The notes under the pieces were generated by a model. The model saw only the letters and a program-made list of their open reading frames with translations. It had not been told where the DNA came from and searched no databases. From an uncultured Thiomonas sp. (GTDB lineage Bacteria > Pseudomonadota > Gammaproteobacteria > Burkholderiales > Burkholderiaceae_C): a stretch of DNA of 7,329 bases. Location: assembly GCA_937927695.1 (NCBI GenBank), contig CALBRU010000336.1, positions 1 through 7,329 of the forward strand, read 5' to 3'. Made by a program: the position numbers and the translations under genes. Positions 1-6,867 of this stretch are shown here, in pieces. Numbering within the stretch: the first letter of the stretch is position 1; each line of letters starts with the position of its first letter.

Positions 1-141
1 CACGACTTTGACGGCGACACGCGCTTTCCCGATTGGGACCGCAGCCGCTTCACCGAAACCGCCCGAGAGTCGCACGTTGCGCCTGAAGGCTGGGCCTATC
101 ACTTCGTCACCTACACCGCGACGACGGCATCGACAGACTGA
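1..141 (+). CDS. folA: Dihydrofolate reductase, C-terminal fragment (5' end outside window)
   Basis: Dihydrofolate reductase makes tetrahydrofolate from dihydrofolate with NADPH in the cytoplasm, supplying thymidylate, purine and methionine synthesis. Only the last 46 residues are visible, in frame 1, ending in TGA at 139-141. The fragment contains GDTRFPDWD (residues 5-13) and, near the end, GWAYHFVTY (30-38). These match the usual DHFR C-terminus, where a G-D-T-x-F-P motif precedes the last beta strands. The full protein is normally about 160-170 residues, so roughly three quarters lies upstream. There is no terminator after the stop, and the next gene begins 13 bases later, so co-transcription is possible. 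The identification rests on the C-terminal motif alone. Confidence 0.85.
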   Translation, partial: HDFDGDTRFPDWDRSRFTETARESHVAPEGWAYHFVTYTATTASTD

Positions 142-154
142 GAGAGTGTGAACC

Positions 155-520
155 GTGGCGGTGTGCGCAATGTTGTTCCAAGGCGTCGCCGTCTGGGCTG
201 GGCTGCCCGCCTTTCTGTTCGCTCTCATGCTGCTGCTGGGGTTCCGCCTGAACACCCGGTTCACCTGGATTTTGTTGCTGCTCGGTCTCGCCGGGCTGGC
301 CGCGCAGGGGCTCTCCATCGCCTGCTCCGGCTGGGTAAGCGCCAGCGCCTGGATGCCCGATTGCTGCGGTTTGGGCTCTGCTGCGCGCAAGCTCTCTGCT
401 GAAGGGCTTTGGTGGCTCAATCTGGCCTGGCTGCTGCTGGCGCTGAGCGTCATCGCAGCCTGCGCAGCAGCGATCTGGCGGCTGGCTTTGCCAAAACGCA
501 GTAAGCAAAGGGCTCCGTAA
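155..520 (+). CDS. Small hypothetical inner-membrane protein, three predicted helices
   Basis: I do not recognise a family. The 121-residue product is very hydrophobic, with three likely membrane helices at about residues 11-30, 37-57 and 85-108. A short polar loop (58-84) holds a Cys-Cys pair at 70-71, and the C-terminus is basic (KRSKQR), which by the positive-inside rule suggests a cytoplasmic tail. The chosen start is GTG at 155, eight bases after an AGAGAG purine tract (141-146) that overlaps the folA stop. An ATG at 170 in the same frame is the alternative and would shorten the product by five residues. The overlapping frame from 148 is rich in Arg and lacks membrane character, so it looks like a shadow. 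The gene is probably co-transcribed with folA. No function can be assigned. Confidence 0.6.
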   Translation: MAVCAMLFQGVAVWAGLPAFLFALMLLLGFRLNTRFTWILLLLGLAGLAAQGLSIACSGWVSASAWMPDCCGLGSAARKLSAEGLWWLNLAWLLLALSVIAACAAAIWRLALPKRSKQRAP

Positions 521-595
521 CGCGGTTTTCATTCTGAAACATGCCGGATTTGCGCCTTCCGGTAGATTGCTCACAAACAAACACGAGGAGACTCC

Positions 596-1900
596 ATGAC
601 AGCCGCGTCCACCGCCCCGGTCAACAAGACATCGCATATCGCCATCGCCAGTTTCATCGGCACGGCCATCGAGTTCTACGACTTCTACGTTTACGCCATT
701 GCCGCAGCGCTGGTCATCGGGCCGGTATTCTTTCCGAGCGCCTCGCCCACGGCGCAGACACTCAACGCCTTTGCCACTTTCGGCATCGCGTTTCTGGCGC
801 GGCCGGTCGGCTCCTTCTTGTTTGGACATTTCGGCGATCGATTCGGCCGCAAGTCCACCTTGGTCGCCACGCTGTTGACCATGGGGGTGTGCACCACGCT
901 CATCGGCCTGCTGCCCGGATATGACCGCATCGGCGAGCTTGCTCCGTGGTTGCTGGTCATTCTGCGTATCGGCCAGGGGCTGGGGCTCGGCGGCGAATGG
1001 GGCGGTGCCGCTCTGCTCGCCACCGAAAACGCGCCCAAACATCGCCGCGGTCTGTTCGGCATGTTTCCCCAGCTTGGGCCCTCCATCGGCTTTCTCGTGG
1101 CCAACGGTCTGTTTCTGCTGCTGGGATTGCTGCTCAGCCACGCGCAGTTCATGGCCTGGGGCTGGCGTATTCCCTTTCTGGTTAGCGCCGTGCTGGTGCT
1201 CATCGGCCTGTATGCGCGACTCAAACTCACTGAAACCCCCTTGTTCCAGGCAGTCGCCAAGCAACCCCGACGCGTTCCGCTGACCGAACTGCTCAGCGGC
1301 CACCTCAAGCCGCTGATACTCGGCTCGTTGTCCATCGTGGTCTGCTACGCCTTGTTCTATATCAGCGCAGTATTCGTGCTGAGCTATGGCATCGGCACCT
1401 TGCATCTGCCCAAGCCGACGCTGCAGGCCTGGCTGATGCTGGCCATCGTCTGCATGGCCGTGGCCACCGTGTTGTCGGCCTGGGCCAGCGACGCCTTGGG
1501 GCGACGCGCCGTCTTGGTCGCGTCAGCCGGGGCCGCAGTGCTCTGGGGCTTCACCCTCGCGCCGCTGCTGGGCTCAGCCACCACCACGGGCGTAGGAATA
1601 TTTCTGTGCGGCGCCCTTTTTCTCATGGGGTTGACCTATGCGCCGCTGGGCGCGATGCTGCCGGAGATTTTTCCCACGACGGTGCGCTACACCGGCTCGG
1701 GCGCGGCCTACAACCTCGGTGGCATTCTGGGGGCCTCGCTTGCCCCCTATGTCGCCCAGGTGTTGGTGGCGCACGGCGGATTGAGCTGGGTGGGCGGCTA
1801 CATTTCCGTGGCGGCCGTCATCAGCCTGCTCGCCGTTCTAGGGCTGGGTGAAACCCGGCACCGCGATCTCGGTCAAACCAAGTCTGTTTCCATTTCCTGA
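596..1900 (+). CDS. MFS transporter, metabolite:H+ symporter (MHS) family, YhjE/ShiA-like
   Basis: This is a 434-residue inner-membrane secondary transporter of the major facilitator superfamily. MHS members import organic acids or zwitterions (citrate, alpha-ketoglutarate, shikimate, proline/betaine) with protons; the substrate here cannot be read from sequence. The MFS motif A, GHFGDRFGRK, is at residues 77-86, with its second-half counterpart DALGRR at 299-304. The MHS hallmark GQGLGLGGEWGGA is at 126-138, and LPEIFPTTVRYTG at 355-367. The C-terminal ETRHRDL (419-425) resembles E. coli YhjE, as does much of the first half. The length is normal and about 12 helices are expected. ATG 596 is preceded by GAGGAG (585-590) with a five-base gap. 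The next gene begins 34 bases after the stop and may share the transcript. Confidence 0.93.
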   Translation: MTAASTAPVNKTSHIAIASFIGTAIEFYDFYVYAIAAALVIGPVFFPSASPTAQTLNAFATFGIAFLARPVGSFLFGHFGDRFGRKSTLVATLLTMGVCTTLIGLLPGYDRIGELAPWLLVILRIGQGLGLGGEWGGAALLATENAPKHRRGLFGMFPQLGPSIGFLVANGLFLLLGLLLSHAQFMAWGWRIPFLVSAVLVLIGLYARLKLTETPLFQAVAKQPRRVPLTELLSGHLKPLILGSLSIVVCYALFYISAVFVLSYGIGTLHLPKPTLQAWLMLAIVCMAVATVLSAWASDALGRRAVLVASAGAAVLWGFTLAPLLGSATTTGVGIFLCGALFLMGLTYAPLGAMLPEIFPTTVRYTGSGAAYNLGGILGASLAPYVAQVLVAHGGLSWVGGYISVAAVISLLAVLGLGETRHRDLGQTKSVSIS

Positions 1901-1934
1901 TGATTTGCGGGCCCTGTGCCCTGGAGGTTTTTTG

Positions 1935-2381
1935 ATGCGCCGTACCACCCTGGGTTTGATGATCGTTTTCGCCGGATTGAGCGCCACCGCGTACGCCAAA
2001 GATGCGCCCATGGAACCCGGACTCTGGAGCATGGAGATTCACGGCACGACTCGCGTCGATCCGAACCTGAGCGTGCCGATGCAGCGCGATGTGAAGATCT
2101 GCGTCAAACCGGGGCAGAAACCGGAGAGCGTGGTGGTGCCGATGGACGGCAAGCAGTGCACACGCGAGCAAGCCACCTTGGCCGGTGGCGAGACGCAATG
2201 GACCTTCCACTGCGATTTGCCGCAAGCCAAGGTCACGCAGACCGGCACCTTCCGCACCGGTCCAGCAACGTTCGAGTCGAAATGGAACATCACCAGCGTC
2301 GCCCCCTCCGGCGCGACGACTCAATCGGACATGCAAGTGAACGGCAAACGCCTGGGCAGCGATTGCGGCGACGTGAAGTAA
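1935..2381 (+). CDS. DUF3617 family secreted protein
   Basis: This is a 148-residue protein with a clear Sec signal peptide. A basic MRR start is followed by a hydrophobic core and a likely cleavage after AYA near residue 21. The mature part begins with the PGLWSMEI segment typical of DUF3617. It has four cysteines, in ICVKP, KQCTRE, FHCDLP and the C-terminal SDCGDVK, which could form two disulfides in the periplasm. The ending around DCGDVK is also characteristic of the family. Its biochemical role is unknown. I chose ATG 1935 because GGAGG (1923-1927) lies seven bases upstream and the signal peptide begins there. An in-frame GTG at 1848 would add 29 residues overlapping the transporter gene and bury the signal peptide. 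It sits 34 bases after the MHS transporter and could be in the same operon. Confidence 0.82.
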   Translation: MRRTTLGLMIVFAGLSATAYAKDAPMEPGLWSMEIHGTTRVDPNLSVPMQRDVKICVKPGQKPESVVVPMDGKQCTREQATLAGGETQWTFHCDLPQAKVTQTGTFRTGPATFESKWNITSVAPSGATTQSDMQVNGKRLGSDCGDVK

Positions 2382-2400
2382 GAACCCACGCCTCAACATC

Positions 2401-2439
2401 GGGAATAAAAAAGCCGCCTCAAACATTCTTGAGGCGGCT
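2401..2439 (-). terminator. Intrinsic terminator of aceA
   Basis: An 11-bp perfect stem (AGCCGCCTCAA at 2412-2422 with its complement at 2429-2439) closes a six-base loop. Read on the - strand, the hairpin is followed at once by a T run (complement of the A run at 2407-2411, interrupted once, then AA at 2404-2405). It lies 56 bases after the aceA stop. On the + strand no T tract follows, so the sequence favours termination of aceA over the convergent DUF3617 gene, although the hairpin sits 30 bases after that stop as well. Confidence 0.9.
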
Positions 2440-2495
2440 GCGTCTCCTCGGCAGGCCGAGGCCATCCGAGCCCGGCCCACTCTTCTCCAGATACA

Positions 2496-3803
2496 TCAGG
2501 CCACTTTGCGGTCGAAGAACTGCTCGTCTTCGGTCGAGCCCTTGAGCGCGGCGGTGGAAGCCTCGTTTTCGATCGTCGTGGTGACGGCGTCGAAGTAGCC
2601 AGTGCCGACTTCGCGCTGATGCTTGACCGCGGTGAAACCCTTGGGCGCCGCGGCAAACTCGGCTTCCTGCAACTCCACAAAAGCGCTCATCTGGTTGCGG
2701 GCATAGCCGTAGGCCAGGTTGAACATCGAGTAGTTCAGCGCGTGGAAACCGGCCAGGGTGATGAACTGGAACTTGTAGCCCATGGCGCCCAATTCCTTCT
2801 GGAACTTGGCGATGGTGGCATCGTCGAGGTTCTTCTTCCAGTTGAAGGACGGCGAGCAGTTGTAGGCCAGCATCTTGCCAGGGAACTTGGCATGAATGGC
2901 TTCGGCGAAGGCCTTGGCGTAGGCCAGATCGGGCTTGCCGGTTTCGCACCACACCAGATCGGCATAGGGCGCGTAGGCCAGACCGCGGGAGATGGCCTGC
3001 TCCAGGCCGGGCTTGGTGCGGTAGAAGCCTTCGACCGTGCGCTCGCCGGTGCAGAAGGGCTTGTCGGTATCGTCAACGTCGGAGGTGATGAGGTCGGCCG
3101 CTTCGGCGTCGGTACGCGCCACCAGCACGGTCGGCACGCCCATGACGTCAGCCGCCAGGCGCGCGGCGACGAGCTTGGCAACGGCCTCGCGGGTCGGCAC
3201 CAGCACCTTGCCGCCCATGTGGCCGCATTTCTTCACCGAGGCCAACTGGTCTTCGAAGTGCACGCCGGCGGCGCCAGCTTCGATCATGGACTTCATCAGC
3301 TCGAAGGCGTTGAGCACGCCGCCGAAACCGGCTTCGGCATCGGCCACGATGGGGGCGAAATAGTCGATGAAGCCTTCGTCGCCGGGCTGCTTACCTTCCA
3401 TCCACTGAATCTGATCGGCGCGGGTGAGGGTGTTGTTGATGCGCTTGACCACGCTGGGCACCGAGTTGGCCGGATACAGCGACTGGTCGGGATACATCTC
3501 ACCAGCCAGGTTGGCATCGCCCGCGACTTGCCAGCCCGACAGGTAGATGGCCTGCAGGCCGGCCTTGACCTGCTGCATGGCCTGGTTGCCAGTCAAGGCG
3601 CCCAGGGCGTTGACGAATGGCATGTCGTGCATCTGCTTCCACAGACGATCCGCACCGCGGCGGGCCAGCGTATGCTCAACCATCACCGAACCACGCAAGC
3701 GCACCACTTCCTCTGCGCCGTAACCGCGCTTGATGCCCTTCCAGCGCGAGTTCTGCGCCCAGTCCTGTTCCAACGCTGCTACTTGCTGTTTGCGATCTGC
3801 CAT
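2496..3803 (-). CDS. aceA: Isocitrate lyase
   Basis: Isocitrate lyase splits isocitrate into glyoxylate and succinate, the first step of the glyoxylate shunt, in the cytoplasm. It is Mg-dependent and normally a homotetramer. The 435-residue product matches the usual length of the proteobacterial short form. The active-site signature KKCGHMGGK is at 191-199, with catalytic Cys193. SGWQVAGD (89-96), the metal-site region DAEAGFGG (155-162), NCSPSFNW (315-322) and a C-terminal STEDEQF (423-429) are all intact. The start is the ATG whose first base is 3803, preceded on the - strand by GGAG (3814-3811) with a seven-base gap. An upstream in-frame ATG at 3866 would add 21 basic residues with no family support. 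No malate synthase gene is nearby. The upstream palindrome at 3871-3892 is a candidate operator. Confidence 0.97.
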   Translation of the reverse strand: MADRKQQVAALEQDWAQNSRWKGIKRGYGAEEVVRLRGSVMVEHTLARRGADRLWKQMHDMPFVNALGALTGNQAMQQVKAGLQAIYLSGWQVAGDANLAGEMYPDQSLYPANSVPSVVKRINNTLTRADQIQWMEGKQPGDEGFIDYFAPIVADAEAGFGGVLNAFELMKSMIEAGAAGVHFEDQLASVKKCGHMGGKVLVPTREAVAKLVAARLAADVMGVPTVLVARTDAEAADLITSDVDDTDKPFCTGERTVEGFYRTKPGLEQAISRGLAYAPYADLVWCETGKPDLAYAKAFAEAIHAKFPGKMLAYNCSPSFNWKKNLDDATIAKFQKELGAMGYKFQFITLAGFHALNYSMFNLAYGYARNQMSAFVELQEAEFAAAPKGFTAVKHQREVGTGYFDAVTTTIENEASTAALKGSTEDEQFFDRKVA

Positions 3804-3870
3804 CTTGCTTCTCCGGATGAATGAAAATTCGATGCCTGAGCGTAGTTGACTTTTGCGGCGCAGCATAGTC

Positions 3871-3892
3871 TTATGTCTTATATAAGAGATAA
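3871..3892. promoter_or_regulatory. Near-perfect palindrome upstream of aceA, candidate operator
   Basis: The core TCTTATATAAGA (3876-3887) is a perfect 12-base palindrome. Extended to 22 bases (3871-3892), 10 of 11 symmetric pairs match; only G3875/G3888 fails. Half-site-like GTCTTA copies also occur at 3868-3873 and 3875-3880, and TTATGTCTT recurs at 3895-3903. The position, 68-90 bases upstream of the aceA start codon, and the symmetry fit binding of a dimeric repressor or activator. Isocitrate lyase genes are commonly carbon-source regulated. I do not know the regulator. Confidence is for a regulatory role, not for the palindrome itself, which is seen directly. Confidence 0.55.
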
Positions 3893-3995
3893 TTTTATGT
3901 CTTTATGAATCAATGGTTTAAATCCTATTTTTTGCAATGCGGAACATTTTTTTGCTGAGTGAAAGCCTTCAAGCCTGCGCTGCAGCAGGTTGTTT

Positions 3996-4027
3996 TCACA
4001 TCACGATTTCCAAATTTCGTATTGTGA
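3996..4027. repeat. Imperfect inverted repeat, possible regulator site
   Basis: TCACA (3996-4000) and TGTGA (4023-4027) flank a second complementary pair, ACGA (4003-4006) and TCGT (4017-4020), all on one symmetry axis at 4011.5. Nine base pairs match in two blocks, separated by two mismatched pairs on each side. It lies 111 bases upstream of the first CHR gene, so it could be an operator for that operon. Chance is a real alternative. Confidence 0.3.
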
Positions 4028-4036
4028 GAAATGCAC

Positions 4037-4102
4037 CCACCCCGAAAGCCTTCGCTACGCTCGACTCCGCCCTCAGGGGCAAGAAGCTTTTGGGGCAGCT
4101 CG
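4037..4102. repeat. Possible extragenic repeat (REP-like) element
   Basis: This GC-rich stretch contains CCTTCGCTACGCTCG (4049-4063), then GCCC-TCAG-GGGC (4069-4080), a short perfect hairpin, then AAGAAGCTTTTGGGGC. The succession of short mirrored words recalls extragenic repeats I remember from Burkholderiales genomes, with C-rich and G-rich arms around a CTTCGCTCG-like word. GAAAGCCTTC at 4044-4053 also repeats exactly at 3961-3970. No second full copy exists in this window, so the call depends on memory and is weak. Confidence 0.3.
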
Positions 4103-4137
4103 CGTTTCTTTGAAGCATCTATCCACTTGCTCGTTCC

Positions 4138-4740
4138 ATGACTTCCCCACCCTCTGCGGACAAACCGGCTGATCCGATTCGGCCGGCCGCCTTCACCCAT
4201 GAGTCGCCGCGTCATAAGGCTGAATTGTTTTGGGTGTTCAACCACCTCACCCTGCTGGGGGTTGGCGGGGTATTGCCGTTTGCTCAGCGCATTCTGGTGG
4301 AAGACAAACGCTGGTTGAGCAATGGAGAGTTCGTCGAGATGCTCAGCCTGAGCCAGGTGCTTCCCGGGCCCAACCTGATCAATCTTGCCCTGATGGTCGG
4401 GCAGCATTTCTTCGGCTGGCGCGGGGCGGCCGTGGCTCTGGCGGGCATGCTGGTCGCCCCGCTGGTGCTGATCTTCCTCGTTGCCATCGCCTACGCTCAA
4501 TACGCCAGCACGCCCGCAGTCACTCATGCATTGCAGGGAATGTCGGCCGTCGTGGCCGGGCTGGTGATTGCCATGGCGATCAAGCTCTTTCCCGCCATTC
4601 GCCATTACCTGCCCAACTGGGGCTGGGCGGCGCTGGCGTTTGCCGGGGTGGGCCTGCTGCGTATCAACCTGCTCTGGGTCTTGGTCGTGCTTGGGCCGAT
4701 TGCCGTAGCTCTGGCCTGGTGGCGCATTCGGAGGGCCTGA
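4138..4740 (+). CDS. Chromate transporter family protein, single CHR domain (first of pair)
   Basis: This is a 200-residue membrane protein of the CHR (ChrA) family. Long ChrA proteins carry two homologous CHR domains and export chromate. Short members have one domain, and paired genes are thought to act together. One CHR domain is visible: GVGGVLPFAQ (41-50), a WLSNGEF segment (59-65), and the family signature LPGPNLINLALMVG (75-88). Several helices follow to the C-terminus. The first 25 residues are polar and Pro-rich. ATG 4138 is the only sensible start: an in-frame stop lies at 4111-4113, but no clear Shine-Dalgarno sequence precedes it. The stop overlaps the next gene's start by one base. 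The glycine motif is GVGG here, not the more usual FGG, so chromate as substrate is not assured. Confidence 0.85.
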   Translation: MTSPPSADKPADPIRPAAFTHESPRHKAELFWVFNHLTLLGVGGVLPFAQRILVEDKRWLSNGEFVEMLSLSQVLPGPNLINLALMVGQHFFGWRGAAVALAGMLVAPLVLIFLVAIAYAQYASTPAVTHALQGMSAVVAGLVIAMAIKLFPAIRHYLPNWGWAALAFAGVGLLRINLLWVLVVLGPIAVALAWWRIRRA

Positions 4741-5273
4741 TGCACACCCTCTCTGTCGCGCTGGCTTTTTTCGGCCATTTTTTGCTGTGGTCTCTGCTTT
4801 CAGTGGGCGGCGCCATCGGCCTGCTGCCCGACATGCACCGCTATCTTGTGGTGGAGCAACATTGGCTCAGCGATTCGGCGTTTACCTCGGCCCTGGCGTT
4901 GGGGCAGGCTTCGCCCGGCCCCAACATGATTCTGTTTTCCGCCTTGCTCGGCTGGCAGATTCTCGGACTGCCCGGCGCCCTGCTGGCGGCCATCGGGCTG
5001 ATTCTGCCGTCATCACTCATTACCCTGGCCTATTTCCGCTACAGCCGAATTCACAAGGATCGCCACTGGGTACGCGCCATGCACGACGGCATGGCCCCCA
5101 TCACCGTCGGCCTGCTGCTGTCCTCCGGTTGGCTGCTGGCGCGGCAGGAAGCCACCAATTGGCAGCGCATCGCGCTCATTGCGCTTACCGTCGTGCTCGT
5201 CGTTCGCACACGGCTCAACCCCTTGTGGCTGCTGCTCGCCGGAGCATTGTTGGGTCTGCTCGGCTTCATTTGA
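4740..5273 (+). CDS. Chromate transporter family protein, single CHR domain (second of pair)
   Basis: This 177-residue membrane protein is the paralogous partner of the preceding gene. It contains SVGGAIGLLPDM (21-32), HWLSDSAF (41-48), the CHR signature SPGPNMILFSALLG (58-71), and AMHDGMAPITVGL (113-125), a segment typical of the second half of a CHR domain. The C-terminal third is hydrophobic. ATG 4740-4742 shares its A with the TGA of the upstream gene. GGAGG at 4730-4734 gives a good ribosome binding site five bases away, so translational coupling is likely. In family terms the two proteins would form a heteromeric counterpart of a two-domain ChrA. The stop is 16 bases before nnr, implying one transcript. 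Confidence 0.87.
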   Translation: MHTLSVALAFFGHFLLWSLLSVGGAIGLLPDMHRYLVVEQHWLSDSAFTSALALGQASPGPNMILFSALLGWQILGLPGALLAAIGLILPSSLITLAYFRYSRIHKDRHWVRAMHDGMAPITVGLLLSSGWLLARQEATNWQRIALIALTVVLVVRTRLNPLWLLLAGALLGLLGFI

Positions 5274-5289
5274 GGGAGAAAGCACGAAT

Positions 5290-6867
5290 ATGCTTAAACG
5301 CATCAGCCCCCTGCAAGCCGAGCCGGTGTATAGCGTCGATTCGCTGCGCCAGATGGAAACCGAGGCCGCGCGCACGCTGCCCCCGCACAGTCTTATGCAG
5401 CGCGCGGGCAGTGCCGTGGCCCGGCTGACGCAGGCTTGCTATCCGCACGCAAGACGCGTCGTCGTGCTCGCGGGCGCGGGAAACAACGGCGGCGACGGCC
5501 TTGTGGCGGCCACGCAGTTGCAACAGGCTGGACGCGACGTGCTCGTCCTGGCCTGCGGCGCGGAGACGCTAAACGAATGGCGCTCTCGCCTGCCCGCCGA
5601 CGCCGCGTGGGCCTGGGCGCAAGCGCAGGCGGCTGAGGTTCAGTGCATCCTGGACGATCAAAGCACTTTGCCCGAGGCCGATCTCTACATCGACGCGCTG
5701 CTGGGCCTCGGCCTGCGGGGCCCCATGCGAGCGCGGATGGCCGAGATCATTCAAAGGCTTAACGCGCAGCGCGGCGCCCCCGTGCTCAGCGTCGATCTGC
5801 CCTCGGGGCTGGATGCCGACACCGGCGCCGCATCCGACGTTTGCGTGCGCGCCACCTTGACTCTCAGCCTGCTCGGGCTCAAACTTGGTCTGTGCACTGG
5901 GCCCGCATCGACCTTGTGCGGCACGTTGTGGCATGACGATCTCGGCGTCAGTGCGGCAACGCATCATCCGCATCTGCCGATTGATGCCACCTGGCTCGGT
6001 GCCGATCAGATTCGCCCTCTGCTGCCCGACCTGGCACAGTCCGCCCACAAGGGCCAGCGAGGCGACGTCGCGGTGATCGGAGGCGCCGCCGGTATGACAG
6101 GCGCTGCCCTGCTCGCCGCCCGCGCGGCAGTCCAGCTCGGTGCCGGCAGAGTGTTCGTCGGCCTGCTCGATGACCAAGCCCCTGCCGTAGACCTGCTGGC
6201 GCCAGAGTTGATGCTGCGCTCCCCCGCCGCGTTGCTCGACGCGCAAGGCAGCCGAACCTGTCTGCTCGTCGGCCCCGGCGCTGGTTGCGACGGCACCGCC
6301 CGCACCTACCTAGCCCAGGCCCTGGCCCAATCCGTCCCCCTAGTGCTCGACGCCGACGCGCTCAATCTCCTGGCCGTCACTGATTCGCTGCAAACCCTGC
6401 TACGGCAACGCAACCCTATCACCACCCTATTGACGCCTCACCCCCTAGAGGCCGCCCGACTGCTGGGCGCCTCGGTGCAGGCGGTTGAGTCGGACCGCCT
6501 CACCGCTGCGCGCACCCTGGCTCAGCGCTTCGCCTGCTGGATTGTGCTCAAGGGTCACGGCACCCTCATCGTCTCGCCGCAACAAACGGCGTGGATCAAT
6601 GCCACCGGCAATGGCCTATTGGCCACGGCAGGCAGCGGCGATGTGCTGGCAGGCAGCGCGGCCGCTCTGCTGGCGGCAACGGGGCAGGCTTCATCAGTGC
6701 TCGCCGCCGTCTGGCTGCACGGCCAGGCCGCTACCTACTACGCCCGCGCGCACGGCCCCTGCGGACTGACCGCCGCCGCGCTGCCGTCATGGATGGCGGC
6801 AAGCTGGGCTGATTTACCCTATCGTCGTCCTCGCCGTGGCATTGACGAAAATGCAGACTTTTGCTAA
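5290..6867 (+). CDS. nnr: Bifunctional NAD(P)H-hydrate epimerase / ADP-dependent NAD(P)H-hydrate dehydratase
   Basis: Nnr repairs hydrated NADH and NADPH. The N-terminal YjeF_N domain interconverts the R and S epimers, and the C-terminal ribokinase-like domain dehydrates the S form using ADP. Both domains are complete in 525 residues, close to E. coli YjeF/Nnr. Epimerase motifs: GAGNNGGDG (62-70), DALLGLGLRG (135-144), SVDLPSGLDADTG (167-179). Dehydratase motifs: HKGQRGDVAVIGG (253-265), DADALN (354-359), TPHPLEAARLL (382-392), KGH (421-423), NATGN (437-441), TAGSGDVLAG (446-455) with the catalytic Asp at 451. ATG 5290 follows GAGGGAG (5272-5278) with an 11-base gap. An in-frame extension to 5179 overlaps the CHR gene and lacks family support. 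The last 15 codons hold a likely promoter for the leuA leader. Confidence 0.95.
   Translation: MLKRISPLQAEPVYSVDSLRQMETEAARTLPPHSLMQRAGSAVARLTQACYPHARRVVVLAGAGNNGGDGLVAATQLQQAGRDVLVLACGAETLNEWRSRLPADAAWAWAQAQAAEVQCILDDQSTLPEADLYIDALLGLGLRGPMRARMAEIIQRLNAQRGAPVLSVDLPSGLDADTGAASDVCVRATLTLSLLGLKLGLCTGPASTLCGTLWHDDLGVSAATHHPHLPIDATWLGADQIRPLLPDLAQSAHKGQRGDVAVIGGAAGMTGAALLAARAAVQLGAGRVFVGLLDDQAPAVDLLAPELMLRSPAALLDAQGSRTCLLVGPGAGCDGTARTYLAQALAQSVPLVLDADALNLLAVTDSLQTLLRQRNPITTLLTPHPLEAARLLGASVQAVESDRLTAARTLAQRFACWIVLKGHGTLIVSPQQTAWINATGNGLLATAGSGDVLAGSAAALLAATGQASSVLAAVWLHGQAATYYARAHGPCGLTAAALPSWMAASWADLPYRRPRRGIDENADFC

Larger units (their letters stand above)
3804..4137. other. Divergent intergenic region between aceA and the CHR gene pair
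   Basis: These 334 bases lie between the divergent starts of aceA and the first CHR gene. The half next to aceA (about 3855-3960) is strikingly AT-rich against GC-rich surroundings and holds a palindrome. The middle holds a loose inverted repeat at 3996-4027. The half next to the CHR gene (about 4037-4102) is GC-rich and repeat-like. A short frame at 3990-4172 has no good start or protein character. For aceA a weak promoter guess on the - strand is TTGATT, 16 bases, TATCTC, placing the -10 inside the palindrome. I cannot identify a convincing promoter for the CHR operon. Confidence 0.7.

Noticed and set aside
544..562. CCGGA/TCCGG hairpin between the small membrane protein and the MHS transporter
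   Set aside because: The stem is only 5 bp with a 9-base loop and no T tract, so it is not a convincing terminator or a recognised regulatory element.
107..1405. 432-residue open frame on the - strand opposite the MHS transporter
   Set aside because: Its translation is rich in Gln, Gly, Arg and Glu without domain character, and it is antisense to a gene with intact family motifs. It is a GC-rich shadow frame.
1821..2480. 219-residue - strand frame spanning the DUF3617 gene and the aceA terminator
   Set aside because: It runs through the terminator hairpin and is antisense to a gene with a signal peptide and family cysteines.
2619..3824. 401-residue open frame on the + strand opposite aceA
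   Set aside because: It covers a complete isocitrate lyase on the other strand and its product is a Gly/His/Val-rich string with no recognisable domain. Long antisense frames are common in GC-rich genes.
3974..3989. CCTGC/GCAGG hairpin in the aceA-CHR intergenic region
   Set aside because: It has a short five-base stem and a self-complementary loop, with no T tract on either strand that would make it a terminator. It is likely chance.
5179..5289. Upstream extension of the nnr frame
   Set aside because: It adds 37 residues overlapping the second CHR gene. The family N-terminus and the GAGGGAG ribosome site favour ATG 5290.
5569..6246. 225-residue - strand frame within nnr
   Set aside because: It is antisense to the conserved Nnr domains and has no coherent protein features.
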